Below are positions 25,512-34,613 of a DNA stretch of 64,000 nucleotides, one piece after another. Where the stretch lies: positions 124,001-188,000 of the forward strand of contig NZ_JADNAT010000001.1 of assembly GCF_015550425.1 (NCBI RefSeq), given 5' to 3'. The notes under the pieces are model-generated. The model was not told the DNA's origin, made no database searches, and saw only the letters and a program-made list of their open reading frames with translations. A program made the translations under genes and the position numbers. Positions within the stretch are counted from its first letter, which is position 1, and each line of letters starts with the position of its first letter. This DNA is from Clostridium sp. 1001275B_160808_H3 (lineage in GTDB: Bacteria; Bacillota; Clostridia; Clostridiales; Clostridiaceae).

Positions 25512-26081
25512 ATGAAAAAAGGAACCAAGGTATTAATAGCTGTACTTGTTGTTATTGTAATATTAGTTTTTCCTATAATATCTAGCTACAATAATTTAGT
25601 ATCTCTAGAGCAGCTTGTTAATACATCAGAATCTAATATAGATACTCAATTACAAAGGAGATCTGATTTAATACCTAATTTAGTTAATACAGTTAAAGGA
25701 TATGCTTCTCAAGAAAAGGATATATTTACTGATATAGCTAATGCTAGAAGTAAGCTTTCAGGTGCAACAAACATATCAGAACAAGCAAATGCAGATAGTC
25801 AATTATCAAATGCTCTTTCTAGATTATTAGTTGTTGTTGAAAGATACCCTGATTTAAAATCTAACCAAAACTTTCAGGACTTAAGTATTCAATTAGAAGG
25901 AACTGAAAATAGAATAGCTGTTGCAAGGCAAGATTATAACACAGCTGTAACTAATTATAATACTAAAAGGAGAAGATTCCCTACTAATATAATTGCTTCA
26001 ATGTTTGGCTTTCAAGAGAAACAACTTTATAAAGCAAGTGATGGTGCTAATGAAGTACCTTCAGTTGATTTCTCTAGATAA
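25512..26081 (+). CDS. lemA: LemA family protein
   Basis: A 189-residue protein with an N-terminal membrane anchor (VLIAVLVVIVILVFPIISSYN) and a helical body. The family motifs are LEQLVNTSESNIDTQLQRR, SDLIPNLVNTVKGYASQE, LVVVERYPDLKSNQNF, LEGTENRIAVARQDYNTAV and the NIIASMFGF region. LemA proteins have no settled biochemical role. The start is ATG 25512; the ATG at 25500 overlaps the ribosome site. It pairs with a TPM-domain protein 2 bases downstream, a common arrangement. Confidence 0.9.
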   Translation: MKKGTKVLIAVLVVIVILVFPIISSYNNLVSLEQLVNTSESNIDTQLQRRSDLIPNLVNTVKGYASQEKDIFTDIANARSKLSGATNISEQANADSQLSNALSRLLVVVERYPDLKSNQNFQDLSIQLEGTENRIAVARQDYNTAVTNYNTKRRRFPTNIIASMFGFQEKQLYKASDGANEVPSVDFSR

Positions 26082-26083
26082 AT

Positions 26084-26884
26084 ATGAATTTTAGTAATAT
26101 ATTAAAAAAACTTTTAGTATCTTCTCTTTTATTAATACTGAGTTTTTCATTAACAGTTTCAGCAGCTACTAATTATCCTTCTCCCACAAATTATAAATAT
26201 GTAAATGATTATGTAGGAATACTGAAATCAGATGAAATAGAAACTATTATATCATTGGGTAAAGAACTAGAGGATAAAACTGGAGCTCAATCTATTGTTG
26301 TAATAGTAGATACTACAGATAATATTCCAATTGAAAATTATGCTATAAATTTATTTCGTTCTTGGGGAATTGGACAAAAAAATAAAGATAATGGTTTATT
26401 ACTTCTTGTTGCAATAAACGATAGAAATTGGCGAGTTGAGGTTGGAAGAGGTTTAGAAGGCGTTATTCCAGATGCCCTAAGTAACAGAGTTATGCAATCT
26501 TTAGCTAAGGATGATTTTAAAAATGAAAACTATGGTTCTGGTATAATAAAGAGCTATAGTGCTTTTACTGATTTAATTGCTGAGGAATATGGAGTTACTT
26601 TAAGTAAATCTTTAAATATATCTATTCCAAAGGAATCTCAAGAAACATCACGTAACTTTTCAGGAAATATTCTAATAGGAATATTAGTTATTTTCTTCTT
26701 CTTAGACTTATTCTTTAACCGTGGAAGAGTTTCTTCTTCATTACTTCAAATAATTTTTTGGAGTAATATAGGAAGACGAGGTCCTCGTGGCGGAGGTGGA
26801 GGCTTCGGCGGCGGTGGATCTGGTGGATTTGGAGGTTTCGGTGGAGGATCTTCTAATGGAGGTGGCTCCTCTGGAAGCTGGTAA
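26084..26884 (+). CDS. TPM-domain protein with glycine-rich tail
   Basis: A 266-residue exported membrane protein. It has an N-terminal signal peptide (LLVSSLLLILSFSLTVSAA), a TPM domain at residues ~40-160 (VNDYVGILKSDEIETII, ENYAINLFRSWGIGQKNKDN, GRGLEGVIPDALSNRV), a membrane helix at ~205-222, and a C-terminal stretch of GGGGGFGGGGSGG-type repeats ending in SGSW. TPM proteins with this tail are usual partners of LemA. The gene ends before a long bidirectional terminator. Confidence 0.88.
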   Translation: MNFSNILKKLLVSSLLLILSFSLTVSAATNYPSPTNYKYVNDYVGILKSDEIETIISLGKELEDKTGAQSIVVIVDTTDNIPIENYAINLFRSWGIGQKNKDNGLLLLVAINDRNWRVEVGRGLEGVIPDALSNRVMQSLAKDDFKNENYGSGIIKSYSAFTDLIAEEYGVTLSKSLNISIPKESQETSRNFSGNILIGILVIFFFLDLFFNRGRVSSSLLQIIFWSNIGRRGPRGGGGGFGGGGSGGFGGFGGGSSNGGGSSGSW

Positions 26885-26920
26885 TCTCAAATTTAAGATA
26901 ATCGAACCTTATATAAAATT

Positions 26921-26966
26921 AAAAATCATGTATATAGAATATTCAGTTTCTATATACATGATTTTT
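26921..26966. terminator. Bidirectional terminator
   Basis: A perfect 19-bp stem (26921-26939 with 26948-26966, AAAAATCATGTATATAGAA) with an 8-base loop. T-runs on both strands serve the TPM gene and the convergent AI-2E gene. Confidence 0.9.
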
Positions 26967-26971
26967 TAATC

Positions 26972-28138
26972 TTATTTCATATATTCTTTTGTCTCTGTTT
27001 TTAGTCCTTTTTTTCTTAGCCTGCTTTCTATAAATTCCTTAACTATAGAATAGAAAATAGCAAATAAAGGAACTCCTATTATCATACCTACTATACCTAA
27101 TAACTTTCCTGCAACTAATATAGAAAATAATATCCAAAAAGCTGATATTCCTATTGAATCTCCTAAAATCTTTGGCCCTATTACATTTCCATCTAATTGT
27201 TGTATAAAGAATATTATCAGTAGAAACCATAAAGCTTGTATAGGTGATACAAATAATATTATTATAAATGATGGTACTGCACCTATAAATGGTCCAAAGA
27301 AAGGTATAATGTTAGTTATACCAACTATAACTGAAACCAGTATTGTATATGGCATTTTAAATATAGTTAATATTAAAAATGTTAATACTCCTATAATTAA
27401 AGAGTCTATTATCTTTCCAACTAAAAATCTTCCAAATGTATAGTTACTTCTATCAACTAATTTTATAATCTCATCTGCGTGTACTTGTGGAAGTAATCCG
27501 TAAGTTATTTTTTTACTTAGTGCACATAACTTTTCTTTATCTATTAATAAATAAACTGAAATAATTATTCCTAAAATTACATTCCATATACTTGATGCAA
27601 CACTTGCTACAAAGCCTCCTAATGCTGGAATTAAATTCGTAACAAATTTAATTATATAATTAACTAGGTTATTAAAGTTATCCATTAGAACTTGAGAATA
27701 TTGTTCTTCTATATTCAATTTCAAAATTGTTTCATTTACAAACTTTGTAGTGTTAGTTATATATGTAGGGATATCATTTACCAATCCAACAATACTATCA
27801 ATTAACTGAGGTAATAAAAATTTAATGAACATACTAATTATAAAAAAAGCAGTTACATAAGAAAATAGTATAGCTATACCTCTCTTTGATTTTAGCTTTA
27901 CCTTTTTCACATATTTTGTTTCAAAAATCTTATTTTCATAAAAGTCCAATAAAAAATTCACTATATATGCAATAGCAAATCCAATTATAAATGGCTGCAT
28001 AATAACTAATATAGAATCTAGCTTATCTGTAAATATAGTTACTTGTGATATGGCTAAATAAAATAATATAACTGAAATTGCAACTATAAATGAATATATT
28101 GCTATTGTTGTATATTTACTATTCCAATTTACTTTCAT
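26972..28138 (-). CDS. AI-2E family transporter
   Basis: A membrane protein of 388 residues with about eight helices, including the conserved C-terminal GITNIIPFFGPFIGAVPSFI and LDGNVIGPKILGDSIGISAFWIL. The family name comes from an early link to autoinducer-2 export, but other members act as Na+/H+ antiporters, so no quorum role should be assumed even though luxS is present at 51 kb. A second family member lies at 40982-42118. Confidence 0.88.
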   Translation of the reverse strand: MKVNWNSKYTTIAIYSFIVAISVILFYLAISQVTIFTDKLDSILVIMQPFIIGFAIAYIVNFLLDFYENKIFETKYVKKVKLKSKRGIAILFSYVTAFFIISMFIKFLLPQLIDSIVGLVNDIPTYITNTTKFVNETILKLNIEEQYSQVLMDNFNNLVNYIIKFVTNLIPALGGFVASVASSIWNVILGIIISVYLLIDKEKLCALSKKITYGLLPQVHADEIIKLVDRSNYTFGRFLVGKIIDSLIIGVLTFLILTIFKMPYTILVSVIVGITNIIPFFGPFIGAVPSFIIILFVSPIQALWFLLIIFFIQQLDGNVIGPKILGDSIGISAFWILFSILVAGKLLGIVGMIIGVPLFAIFYSIVKEFIESRLRKKGLKTETKEYMK

Positions 28139-28549
28139 TACATACCTCTCTTTACTATAATATTTTTTTATGTTAACCTTTATAATAATTATAATGTATT
28201 TAGTCTTAAAATGGACATTTTTAGTGAAATTTAATTAATTATTCATTATTATAATATTAATCTTATGTAAAATTACACTATATATTACTCACAATCTACG
28301 CTATATTTTCTTATTTTCTTTATATCAACTTATATACAATTATAATTACTATTCCAAATATTAAAGAATTAAAGTAGTTTCTAAAAATATATATCTAAAA
28401 TTACTCAAATTAATCCTGGTATTTCTAATAAAAATGAAATTACAGTTAAATCATTCCATATATCTATTTTAGATATTACTCTCAGATTAAATTGAAATAT
28501 ATTTCAATTATAATATATTTCAATTTAAATTATATTTATTCTCTAAATG
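28139..28549. other. AT-rich intergenic region with an 18-bp palindrome
   Basis: No gene is supported in 411 bases. It contains the perfect palindrome ATTGAAATATATTTCAAT (28491-28508) followed by a further half copy (ATATTTCAATT), upstream of no gene on the plus strand and just beyond the YwaF-like stop on the minus strand. It may act as a weak terminator or protein site. Confidence 0.5.
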
Positions 28550-29287
28550 TTACACAGTATGTTTTATTTTTCTATTAAAAACTTTTGCTAATAGATATAT
28601 TAATCCTGTATATATTAATACCAATACCTCTAAATTTATGAAATAATTATATCCTTCTCCTAACCCTTCAAGAATAGTCCCTTTTGCTGCTAAATTTGAA
28701 TTAAATAATACAAAGAAATAATTAGTATTAAATTTATGATTAAATATCCCGACTGCAAAACCCATTACCTGTAATAATAAGTATAATTTTATTACATTAT
28801 ACTCCTTTAGATAATATCTATGTACTAATAAAAAGTATATTGGAATTACTATTATTGAAATATGAGATATCATAAACTGATAATATTTTAAGTACATGCT
28901 AGATAAAGAAGTATCCATAGATATTAGACTCGCTACTCCGCCTATAACTCCATAGCAAATAACAAAATCATATATTTTTTTATTTTTTGTAAATCCCAAA
29001 ATAATACAAAGTATATTTACAATATAGCAAAGATGTATAGGCAAATTATCTACTTTTACTCCATTGATTAACCATGTTATCAAATAATAAAATATAAATA
29101 TAATTGATGATAAACATGTTAATGTATATCTTATCATTTTTTCAATCTTATCATTTCTTCTTATCTTATTTCTATAGACTACTAATAACACTATTATTAA
29201 TATCATTATTATTATTGGAATAAATTGCTCCATATTACTCATTTGATAGTTTTTATTAGGTCTTTGCAATATAAAAAAATTTTTCAT
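28550..29287 (-). CDS. YwaF/TIGR02206-type integral membrane protein
   Basis: A 245-residue protein with about seven predicted membrane helices. Segments such as MKNFFILQRPNKNYQMSNMEQFIPI, the helix pair around LPIHLCYIVNILCIILGF, and KFNTNYFFVLFNSN fit the YwaF family of unknown function. The His in LPIHLC and the downstream NHKFNTNY motif recur in this family as I remember it. It is a single gene with ribosome site AGGAGAT. Confidence 0.7.
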   Translation of the reverse strand: MKNFFILQRPNKNYQMSNMEQFIPIIIMILIIVLLVVYRNKIRRNDKIEKMIRYTLTCLSSIIFIFYYLITWLINGVKVDNLPIHLCYIVNILCIILGFTKNKKIYDFVICYGVIGGVASLISMDTSLSSMYLKYYQFMISHISIIVIPIYFLLVHRYYLKEYNVIKLYLLLQVMGFAVGIFNHKFNTNYFFVLFNSNLAAKGTILEGLGEGYNYFINLEVLVLIYTGLIYLLAKVFNRKIKHTV

Positions 29288-29339
29288 TATATCTCCTCCT
29301 TCTAACTTATCAATATGACATCAATAATAAAATGATTCT

Positions 29340-29378
29340 AAAAAAATAAACCAGTATAGTATTTACTATACTGGTCTT
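29340..29378 (-). terminator. Terminator of the GX3-repeat protein gene
   Basis: ACCAGTATAGTA (29350-29361) pairs with 29364-29375; on the minus strand TTTATTTTTTT follows. Confidence 0.85.
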
Positions 29379-29411
29379 ATCATATTATTATCGAATTAGA
29401 TTATTTTTATA

Positions 29412-30095
29412 TTAACAAGATCTCCAACAACCATTGTTATTTCTATTATTATTGTTATTTCCTCGGCTCATACTGTTTAAGAATCTCATCATTTCTCTAA
29501 TTGCATCTTCACGTCCTCTTCTAAATCCAACTCTAACGCCTCTTTGAAAACCTACCCTGCAACCTTCTCTAAATCCTCTATCAAAGCCTTGCCTAAACCC
29601 TTGTCTAAAGCCTTGTCTAAGACCTCTTTCAAAACTAGCCCTAGCTAATTCTTCTGCTCTAGAAACACCGTTTCTGAATCCATCTCTAAATCCTTCTGAA
29701 TATCCTTCACGTCTCCCTTGCTCTCTCCCCTTGATTAAACCACATCTAAAGCCTCTTCTAAAGCCTCTTTCTTCTCCCACTCTTAATCCTCTTTCAAAGC
29801 ATCGACGACAATTTATTATTCCGCTATTATTGCCACAGCCACCACGGAATTCTTCATTATTAAATGCATCGAAACGTTCCTCGCCAAGAAATTCATTATT
29901 TTCATTATTTTCATTATCGATATCTTCTTCGAAATTCACTAAATCTGCAAAATTATCATTTTCAAAGAATGAATCATTATCTATTAAATTATTATCTATT
30001 GAATCCTCTTCTACAAATTGGTTTGATTCTTCATTCTGAATTCTTCTTAATATTTCTTCAAAATTATCATTATTGAATTCATAATTTGTTTCCAT
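29412..30095 (-). CDS. Unrecognised charge-split protein with two arginine-rich GX3 repeat blocks
   Basis: A 227-residue soluble protein with a very acidic, Asn-rich N-terminal third (residues 1-85) and a strongly basic C-terminal half. Residues 103-146 hold eleven consecutive Gly-X-X-X units and residues 158-197 hold ten more. Both blocks begin with FERGLR, so the module is duplicated; an 11-residue linker shifts the phase. Typical units are GFRR, GFRQ, GFRD and GFRE. The end is RGNNNNNRNNNGCWRSC, with cysteines. The pattern recalls the deca-GX3 repeat of Yae1-like proteins, here doubled. Low-complexity Arg/Gly/Cys composition would also suit a spore-coat or scaffold protein. The function is unknown. 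Ribosome site AAGGAGAT. Confidence 0.85.
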   Translation of the reverse strand: METNYEFNNDNFEEILRRIQNEESNQFVEEDSIDNNLIDNDSFFENDNFADLVNFEEDIDNENNENNEFLGEERFDAFNNEEFRGGCGNNSGIINCRRCFERGLRVGEERGFRRGFRCGLIKGREQGRREGYSEGFRDGFRNGVSRAEELARASFERGLRQGFRQGFRQGFDRGFREGCRVGFQRGVRVGFRRGREDAIREMMRFLNSMSRGNNNNNRNNNGCWRSC

Positions 30096-30217
30096 CTTTT
30101 TTATCTCCTTGTATAATACTCATAATATATAATATATGAATGGTTCCTTCTTTTGGTTAATACTTTTTATAATGTTTGCTGTTTATCTTATTAAGTATAA
30201 TTAATAACTTAATAAGC

Positions 30218-30448
30218 TTATTCATTTAATAACGAATAAACTTCTCTAACAAGTTTTTTTACCCTATCAGGAAGTTTTGATATAGCTTTTTCTCTTTTTT
30301 TCTCATCTTCTATCTGTGCTATTCTCATAACTTCTTGTTGAACTCCTGGAATGCTATTAAATTCAGTTACTATTCTATTGAACCTTTCGGCAAATCTTGG
30401 ATCTTGCATTTTTGCTTGGAGTTTCATAATTAAATTATAACTATTCAT
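30218..30448 (-). CDS. Small helical protein of unknown function
   Basis: A 76-residue, all-helical, charged protein (QAKMQDPRFAERFNRIVTEF ... KKREKAISKLPDRVKKLVRE). It has no membrane segment or cysteine. Ribosome site AGGAG, 9 bases before the ATG. It lies between the GX3 protein and a DUF1292 protein, each in its own unit. I do not recognise it. The regular length and good start signal argue that it is real. Confidence 0.7.
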   Translation of the reverse strand: MNSYNLIMKLQAKMQDPRFAERFNRIVTEFNSIPGVQQEVMRIAQIEDEKKREKAISKLPDRVKKLVREVYSLLNE

Positions 30449-30521
30449 TCTTTATTGCTCCTAGAATTATTTTACTTCATATTATTCATTGGCATTTTTA
30501 TTTGTTACCATGATTTTAATT

Positions 30522-30567
30522 AAAAAAATAAGCCAGAATAGATAGTTCTATTCTGGCTTATTTTTTT
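30522..30567. terminator. Perfect 20-bp bidirectional terminator
   Basis: AAAAAAATAAGCCAGAATAG (30522-30541) pairs with 30548-30567 around a 6-base loop. It follows the DUF1292 gene on the minus strand. Confidence 0.92.
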
Positions 30568-30569
30568 AA

Positions 30570-30806
30570 TTAAAATTTCAAACTTGAAACTTGCTTAAAC
30601 ATATTTATTTCCTTTTCGGATTCTACCTCACTTAAGCTTTCATTCCAGTTCTTATCAAATTTTATCTTATATATTTCAATATGTGACTTATCTTTAACTG
30701 GTGCCATAGCAACATATTCACTTCCACATATTAATTTTTGTTCTAATATTGCATATTCTATTTTATTTCCATTTTCATCACTAAAAGACATTATTTTTTC
30801 ACTCAT
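30570..30806 (-). CDS. DUF1292 family protein
   Basis: A 78-residue acidic protein with the DUF1292 pattern: MSFSDENGNKIEYAILEQKL, YVAMAPVKDKSHIEIYKIKF and a C-terminal VESEKEINMFKQV. This small Firmicute family has no known function. The start is ATG 30806, eight bases after AAAGGAG; an in-frame GTG at 30815 touches the ribosome site and is rejected. Confidence 0.85.
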   Translation of the reverse strand: MSEKIMSFSDENGNKIEYAILEQKLICGSEYVAMAPVKDKSHIEIYKIKFDKNWNESLSEVESEKEINMFKQVSSLKF

Positions 30807-30885
30807 AATATACACTCCTTTACCTTACTAAATTTATTTTGCTTTAATCTAGTAAATTTATTCATATATATTAATAAAAGTATCT

Positions 30886-31326
30886 TTAAGTTAATTTTAA
30901 TAAATATTCTTGCATAGATTTTATTAACTTTGCATATTCATCTGATACTTCTATTAAGTTTTTCTTTAAATGCTCATGTATATTATTGTCTTTTATTAAG
31001 AAATCTAAAATAGCTTTAAATCCCATTTCTGTACCTTTAATAGCTGTTTGTAGTATTTCCTTATCAGTATCTACGTTCATTTCTTTAATGCTATTAAACA
31101 CCTCTAAAAGTTTTCCCCAAATACCTTCGTCATAAGTTACTTTTTCATTTAATTCTTCAATTTCTTTTACTATTAAATCCTTATTTTTTTGAACTGTTAT
31201 CAATACTTTATCTAGAAGTTCTATAACTTTATAATCGGTAGCTCTTTCTTTTAATCTTGCTATCTCATTTTCCCCCATTATAATTCCTTCTAATTCTTTA
31301 TTTAGTTCTTTAGCTTCTGTATTCAT
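30886..31326 (-). CDS. Helical protein of unknown function
   Basis: A 146-residue, highly helical acidic protein (ELNKELEGIIMGENEIARLK, VQKNKDLIVKEIEELNEKVT, IKGTEMGFKAILDFLI). It has no membrane segment, cysteine or recognised motif. The spacing of long helices could form a four-helix bundle. The start is ATG 31326, 9 bases after AAGGAG; an upstream in-frame extension has no ribosome site. It lies between the CBS/CorC gene and DUF1292. Confidence 0.7.
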   Translation of the reverse strand: MNTEAKELNKELEGIIMGENEIARLKERATDYKVIELLDKVLITVQKNKDLIVKEIEELNEKVTYDEGIWGKLLEVFNSIKEMNVDTDKEILQTAIKGTEMGFKAILDFLIKDNNIHEHLKKNLIEVSDEYAKLIKSMQEYLLKLT

Positions 31327-31395
31327 GTTTTCACACTCCTTTATATTAGTGTTTAATTTATAAAGGAGCATTATTCATTTTAAATAAGAATTTAT

Positions 31396-32727
31396 TTAGC
31401 TATTTTCATTTAATTTTTCATTTTTCTTTTCTTTATTATTTATAATTAAATGAATTCTATCTATTCTTCTATCATCTAATTTTACTAATCTAAGGGTTAT
31501 ATCATCTGCTACAACTTCACAATTTTTAGTTGTAGTTGGAATTTCTCCAAGCTTTTCAATGAAAAATCCCCCTATAGTGTCGGCAACTTCTGACTCTAAT
31601 TCTATATCTAAATAATCATTTAAGTCTGATAAAGTCATTAATCCACTAACAACAAAGTTTTTATCATCTATTTTTTCAACATCTAATTTATCATCATACT
31701 CGTCTAGGATTTCTCCCATTACTTCTTCTATAATGTCTTCCATTGTTACTATACCTGAAAATCCACCGTACTCATCTATTAAAATAGCTATATAAGCCTT
31801 TTTATCTTTTAATTCTTTAAATAAGTCATCTATACTCTTTGTTTCAATAAAGAAACATGGATCTTTTATTAAATCTCTTATTTTTACATTATCTATACCC
31901 TTTTCAACGATACTTGCAAATAAATCCTTCATATGCAATATACCTATAATATTATCTATTTCATCTTCATATACAGGTATTCTTGAAAAGTTTTCATCTA
32001 AGATAGTTTTAATACAATCTCTAATATCTTCATCCACATCTAATAAAAATGTTTCTGTTCTTGGTGTCATTATCTTTTTAGCTGTAGTATCATCAAATTC
32101 GATTATTCCATCTATCATTTCTCTTTCGACTTGATTTATAGCTCCATTTTCTTCACCAATTTCTATAAGACTTCTAATTTCTTCCCTAGATATTTGTTCT
32201 TCAATTCCTTCTGTTTTAAATCCAAAAATCTTAAGAATAATATTAGTTGAAAATGATAAAAACCATACAAATGGCTTAGTTATTTTTGATACTAGAATTA
32301 TCGTTTTTATAGAAAACATAGCAACTTTTTCTGAATTTTGAAGTGCTATTCTCTTAGGTACTAATTCTCCAAGAACTAATGTTAAATATGAAATAGCTAA
32401 TGTTGTTATAACTAATGCAATACTTTCACTATAAGGAATATTAATATTCTTTAATATGTTTGCAAAACCAACTGAAATTGATGTTGCAGCCGATGCTGAT
32501 GCAAAGAAACCTGCAAATGTTATTCCAACTTGGATTGTAGATAAGAAGTTATTAGGCTCCTTTAGTATGTTTTTCAATAGTATTGCTTTCTTATTTCCTT
32601 CTTCTGCTAATATGTTTATTTTTGTTTTATTTAATGATACTATTGCCATTTCAGCAGATGCAAAAAATGCATTAACTACTACCAATATTAAAATTAAAAT
32701 AAAACTACTCCCGGGACTTCCTTCCAT
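31396..32727 (-). CDS. CNNM/CorC-type membrane protein (HlyC family) with CBS pair
   Basis: A 443-residue protein. The N-terminal ~200 residues are a DUF21/CNNM membrane domain (FFASAEMAIVSLNKTKI, TIQVGITFAGFFASASA, LVLGELVPKRIALQ). Two CBS repeats follow (IMTPRTETFLLDVDEDI, KDPCFFIETKSIDDLFKEL), and the C-terminal CorC_HlyC domain has VSGLMTLSDLNDYLDI. The family is linked to Mg2+ or Co2+ homeostasis, and 'hemolysin' is only a historical label. Ribosome site AAGGAGA. Confidence 0.9.
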   Translation of the reverse strand: MEGSPGSSFILILILVVVNAFFASAEMAIVSLNKTKINILAEEGNKKAILLKNILKEPNNFLSTIQVGITFAGFFASASAATSISVGFANILKNINIPYSESIALVITTLAISYLTLVLGELVPKRIALQNSEKVAMFSIKTIILVSKITKPFVWFLSFSTNIILKIFGFKTEGIEEQISREEIRSLIEIGEENGAINQVEREMIDGIIEFDDTTAKKIMTPRTETFLLDVDEDIRDCIKTILDENFSRIPVYEDEIDNIIGILHMKDLFASIVEKGIDNVKIRDLIKDPCFFIETKSIDDLFKELKDKKAYIAILIDEYGGFSGIVTMEDIIEEVMGEILDEYDDKLDVEKIDDKNFVVSGLMTLSDLNDYLDIELESEVADTIGGFFIEKLGEIPTTTKNCEVVADDITLRLVKLDDRRIDRIHLIINNKEKKNEKLNENS

Positions 32728-32907
32728 TTATTCATTCTCCTTAAATTAAAATTATAATGAATTTATTCTATCATATAAAAGCTTGTACATACAAATGCCT
32801 ATTTTTAACTCTAAAGATTAAATAGTCTTAATTTTTAAAATTATTATAAAATACTTATATATATTGAGCTATATCTTCTAAAACCTAATGATCTTTATTA
32901 TATCTAT

Positions 32908-32948
32908 AATAAAAGGTTAGGAAATCAAAAGTTTCCTAACCTTTTATT
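32908..32948 (-). terminator. Terminator of the suf operon
   Basis: AATAAAAGGTTAGGAAA (32908-32924) pairs with 32932-32948, a 17-bp stem overlapping the sufU stop codon. Confidence 0.88.
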
Positions 32949-33378
32949 AGTTTTCTTCACTAATAGCTTCTTTTAAAGTATGCCAAGCAAGAACAGCACA
33001 CTTTACTCTAGCTGGCATATTTGATATATTTTTTAAAACTATAGCATCTTCTAAAGCTTCAAGTTCATCTTCATCATTTATTTCTCTTTTTATCATTCCA
33101 ATAAATGTTTCTACAAGTTTTAAGGCTTCTTCTTTATCTTTACCTTTAATAAGATCAATCATCATTGAAGTTGATGCTTGAGATATCGCACAACCTTGAC
33201 CAGTAAATGCTAAGTCTTCTATAATATCTCCATTCATTTTTAACTCTAATGTTATTTCATCACCACAACTTGGATTATGACCTTTTTCAGATAAATCTGG
33301 ATTATCTAGCTTTCTTCTGTTATGTCTTGAAGTACTGTGCTCCATTATAAGTTCCGTATATATAGCATTTAAATCCAT
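32947..33378 (-). CDS. sufU: Fe-S assembly / sulfur-transfer protein SufU
   Basis: A 143-residue zinc-binding NifU-like protein that receives sulfur from SufS. The conserved cysteines are in NPSCGDEITL, TGQGCAISQASTSMM and RVKCAVLAWHTLKEAI. The start is ATG 33378; an upstream ATG (33393) overlaps the GGAGG ribosome site, which is itself in the end of sufS. It is the last gene of sufCBDSU. Confidence 0.93.
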   Translation of the reverse strand: MDLNAIYTELIMEHSTSRHNRRKLDNPDLSEKGHNPSCGDEITLELKMNGDIIEDLAFTGQGCAISQASTSMMIDLIKGKDKEEALKLVETFIGMIKREINDEDELEALEDAIVLKNISNMPARVKCAVLAWHTLKEAISEEN

Positions 33379-33383
33379 TAATA

Positions 33384-34613
33384 TTACCTCCATTTTGCAA
33401 ACATATCATATGTTTGTTTTACTGCTTCTATTAATCTATCAACATCTTCTTTTGTATTATAAAAATATATACTTGCTCTAGATGTTGCATTTATTCCCAT
33501 ATATCTCATTAAAGGTTGTGCACAGTGATTACCAGCTCTTATACAAACTCCAAAAGTATCAAATATTGAAGCTACGTCATGTGGGTGTACTCCATCTATT
33601 TCAAAAGATAAAACTCCACCTCTTTTTTCAATATCCTTTGGTCCATATATTTTCACGTATTCAAGCTTACTCATTTCTTCATATGCATAAGTCATTAGTT
33701 CTTTTTCAATTTTTTCTATGTTCTCCATGCCTATTTCATTTAAGTAATCTATTGCCTTTGATAAACCTACTGCACCTTCAACATTTTGAGTACCTGCTTC
33801 AAATTTATATGGTAATACGTTGAACGTAGTATCTTGTTCATATACATACTCTACCATATCTCCGCCAAACATTAAAGGTGGCATTTTGTCTAGTAGTTCT
33901 TTTTTACCATATAATACACCTATGCCCATTGGTGCTAATAGCTTATGGCCTGCAATTACTAAAAAGTCTGCATTTATGTCTCTTACATCTACTTTCATAT
34001 GTGGAACACTTTGTGCTCCATCAACTATAACTACAGCACCTTTTGAATGCGCATATTCTGCAATTTCCTTTACAGGATTTATTGTTCCTAATGCATTAGA
34101 TACATGTGTTATACTTACAATCTTTGTTTTTTCAGTAATCTTACTTCTTACTTCTTCTTCTGTAAGCTCACCATTTTCATCAGTGTACATATATTTAAGA
34201 ATTGCACCTTTAGCTTTTGCTACTTGTTGCCATGGAATTAAATTTGAATGATGTTCCGCAATTGAAATTACTATTTCATCACCTTCACTTATAAAATTCA
34301 TTCCATATGACATAGCTAAAAGATTAAATGATTCAGTTGCGTTTTTAGTGAAAATTATTTCTTCTCTATATTTTGCGTTTATAAATTTTTTAACCTTTTC
34401 TCTTGCTTCATCATAAGCTTCTGTTGCAAGTACACTTAATTCATATGCCCCTCTATGAGGATTTGCATTAGATTGTTCATAATAATCTTTTATAGAATTT
34501 ATAACAGAACTAGGCTTTTGTGTTGTAGCAGCACTATCTAAATAAACTATTCTCTTTCCATTTCTTTCTTTATTTAATGTAGGAAAATCCTTTAAAAAAT
34601 TTCTATTATTCAT
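33384..34613 (-). CDS. sufS: Cysteine desulfurase SufS
   Basis: A PLP enzyme of 409 residues that takes sulfur from cysteine for Fe-S assembly. It has the PLP lysine in VIAGHKLLAPMGIGVLYG, the IVSITHVSNALGT region, the aspartate of VVIVDGAQSVPH, and the active-site cysteine loop RAGNHCAQPLMRYMG. It overlaps the end of sufD by 8 bases and is followed by sufU, its usual sulfur acceptor. Confidence 0.95.
   Translation of the reverse strand: MNNRNFLKDFPTLNKERNGKRIVYLDSAATTQKPSSVINSIKDYYEQSNANPHRGAYELSVLATEAYDEAREKVKKFINAKYREEIIFTKNATESFNLLAMSYGMNFISEGDEIVISIAEHHSNLIPWQQVAKAKGAILKYMYTDENGELTEEEVRSKITEKTKIVSITHVSNALGTINPVKEIAEYAHSKGAVVIVDGAQSVPHMKVDVRDINADFLVIAGHKLLAPMGIGVLYGKKELLDKMPPLMFGGDMVEYVYEQDTTFNVLPYKFEAGTQNVEGAVGLSKAIDYLNEIGMENIEKIEKELMTYAYEEMSKLEYVKIYGPKDIEKRGGVLSFEIDGVHPHDVASIFDTFGVCIRAGNHCAQPLMRYMGINATSRASIYFYNTKEDVDRLIEAVKQTYDMFAKWR

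Noticed and set aside
26972..28138. AI-2 exporter role for the AI-2E proteins because luxS is present
   Set aside because: The family name is historical and members include Na+/H+ antiporters; nothing in the sequence links them to luxS.
28491..28508. Operator for the YwaF-like gene
   Set aside because: The palindrome lies beyond the 3' end of that gene, and no plus-strand gene starts nearby.
29731..30039. Open frame on the plus strand opposite the GX3 gene
   Set aside because: It is a mirror of the GX3 repeat codons with low-complexity Leu/Lys/Ser and has no ribosome site.
31396..32727. Hemolysin
   Set aside because: The CNNM-CBS-CorC architecture points to metal homeostasis; the hemolysin label is inherited annotation.
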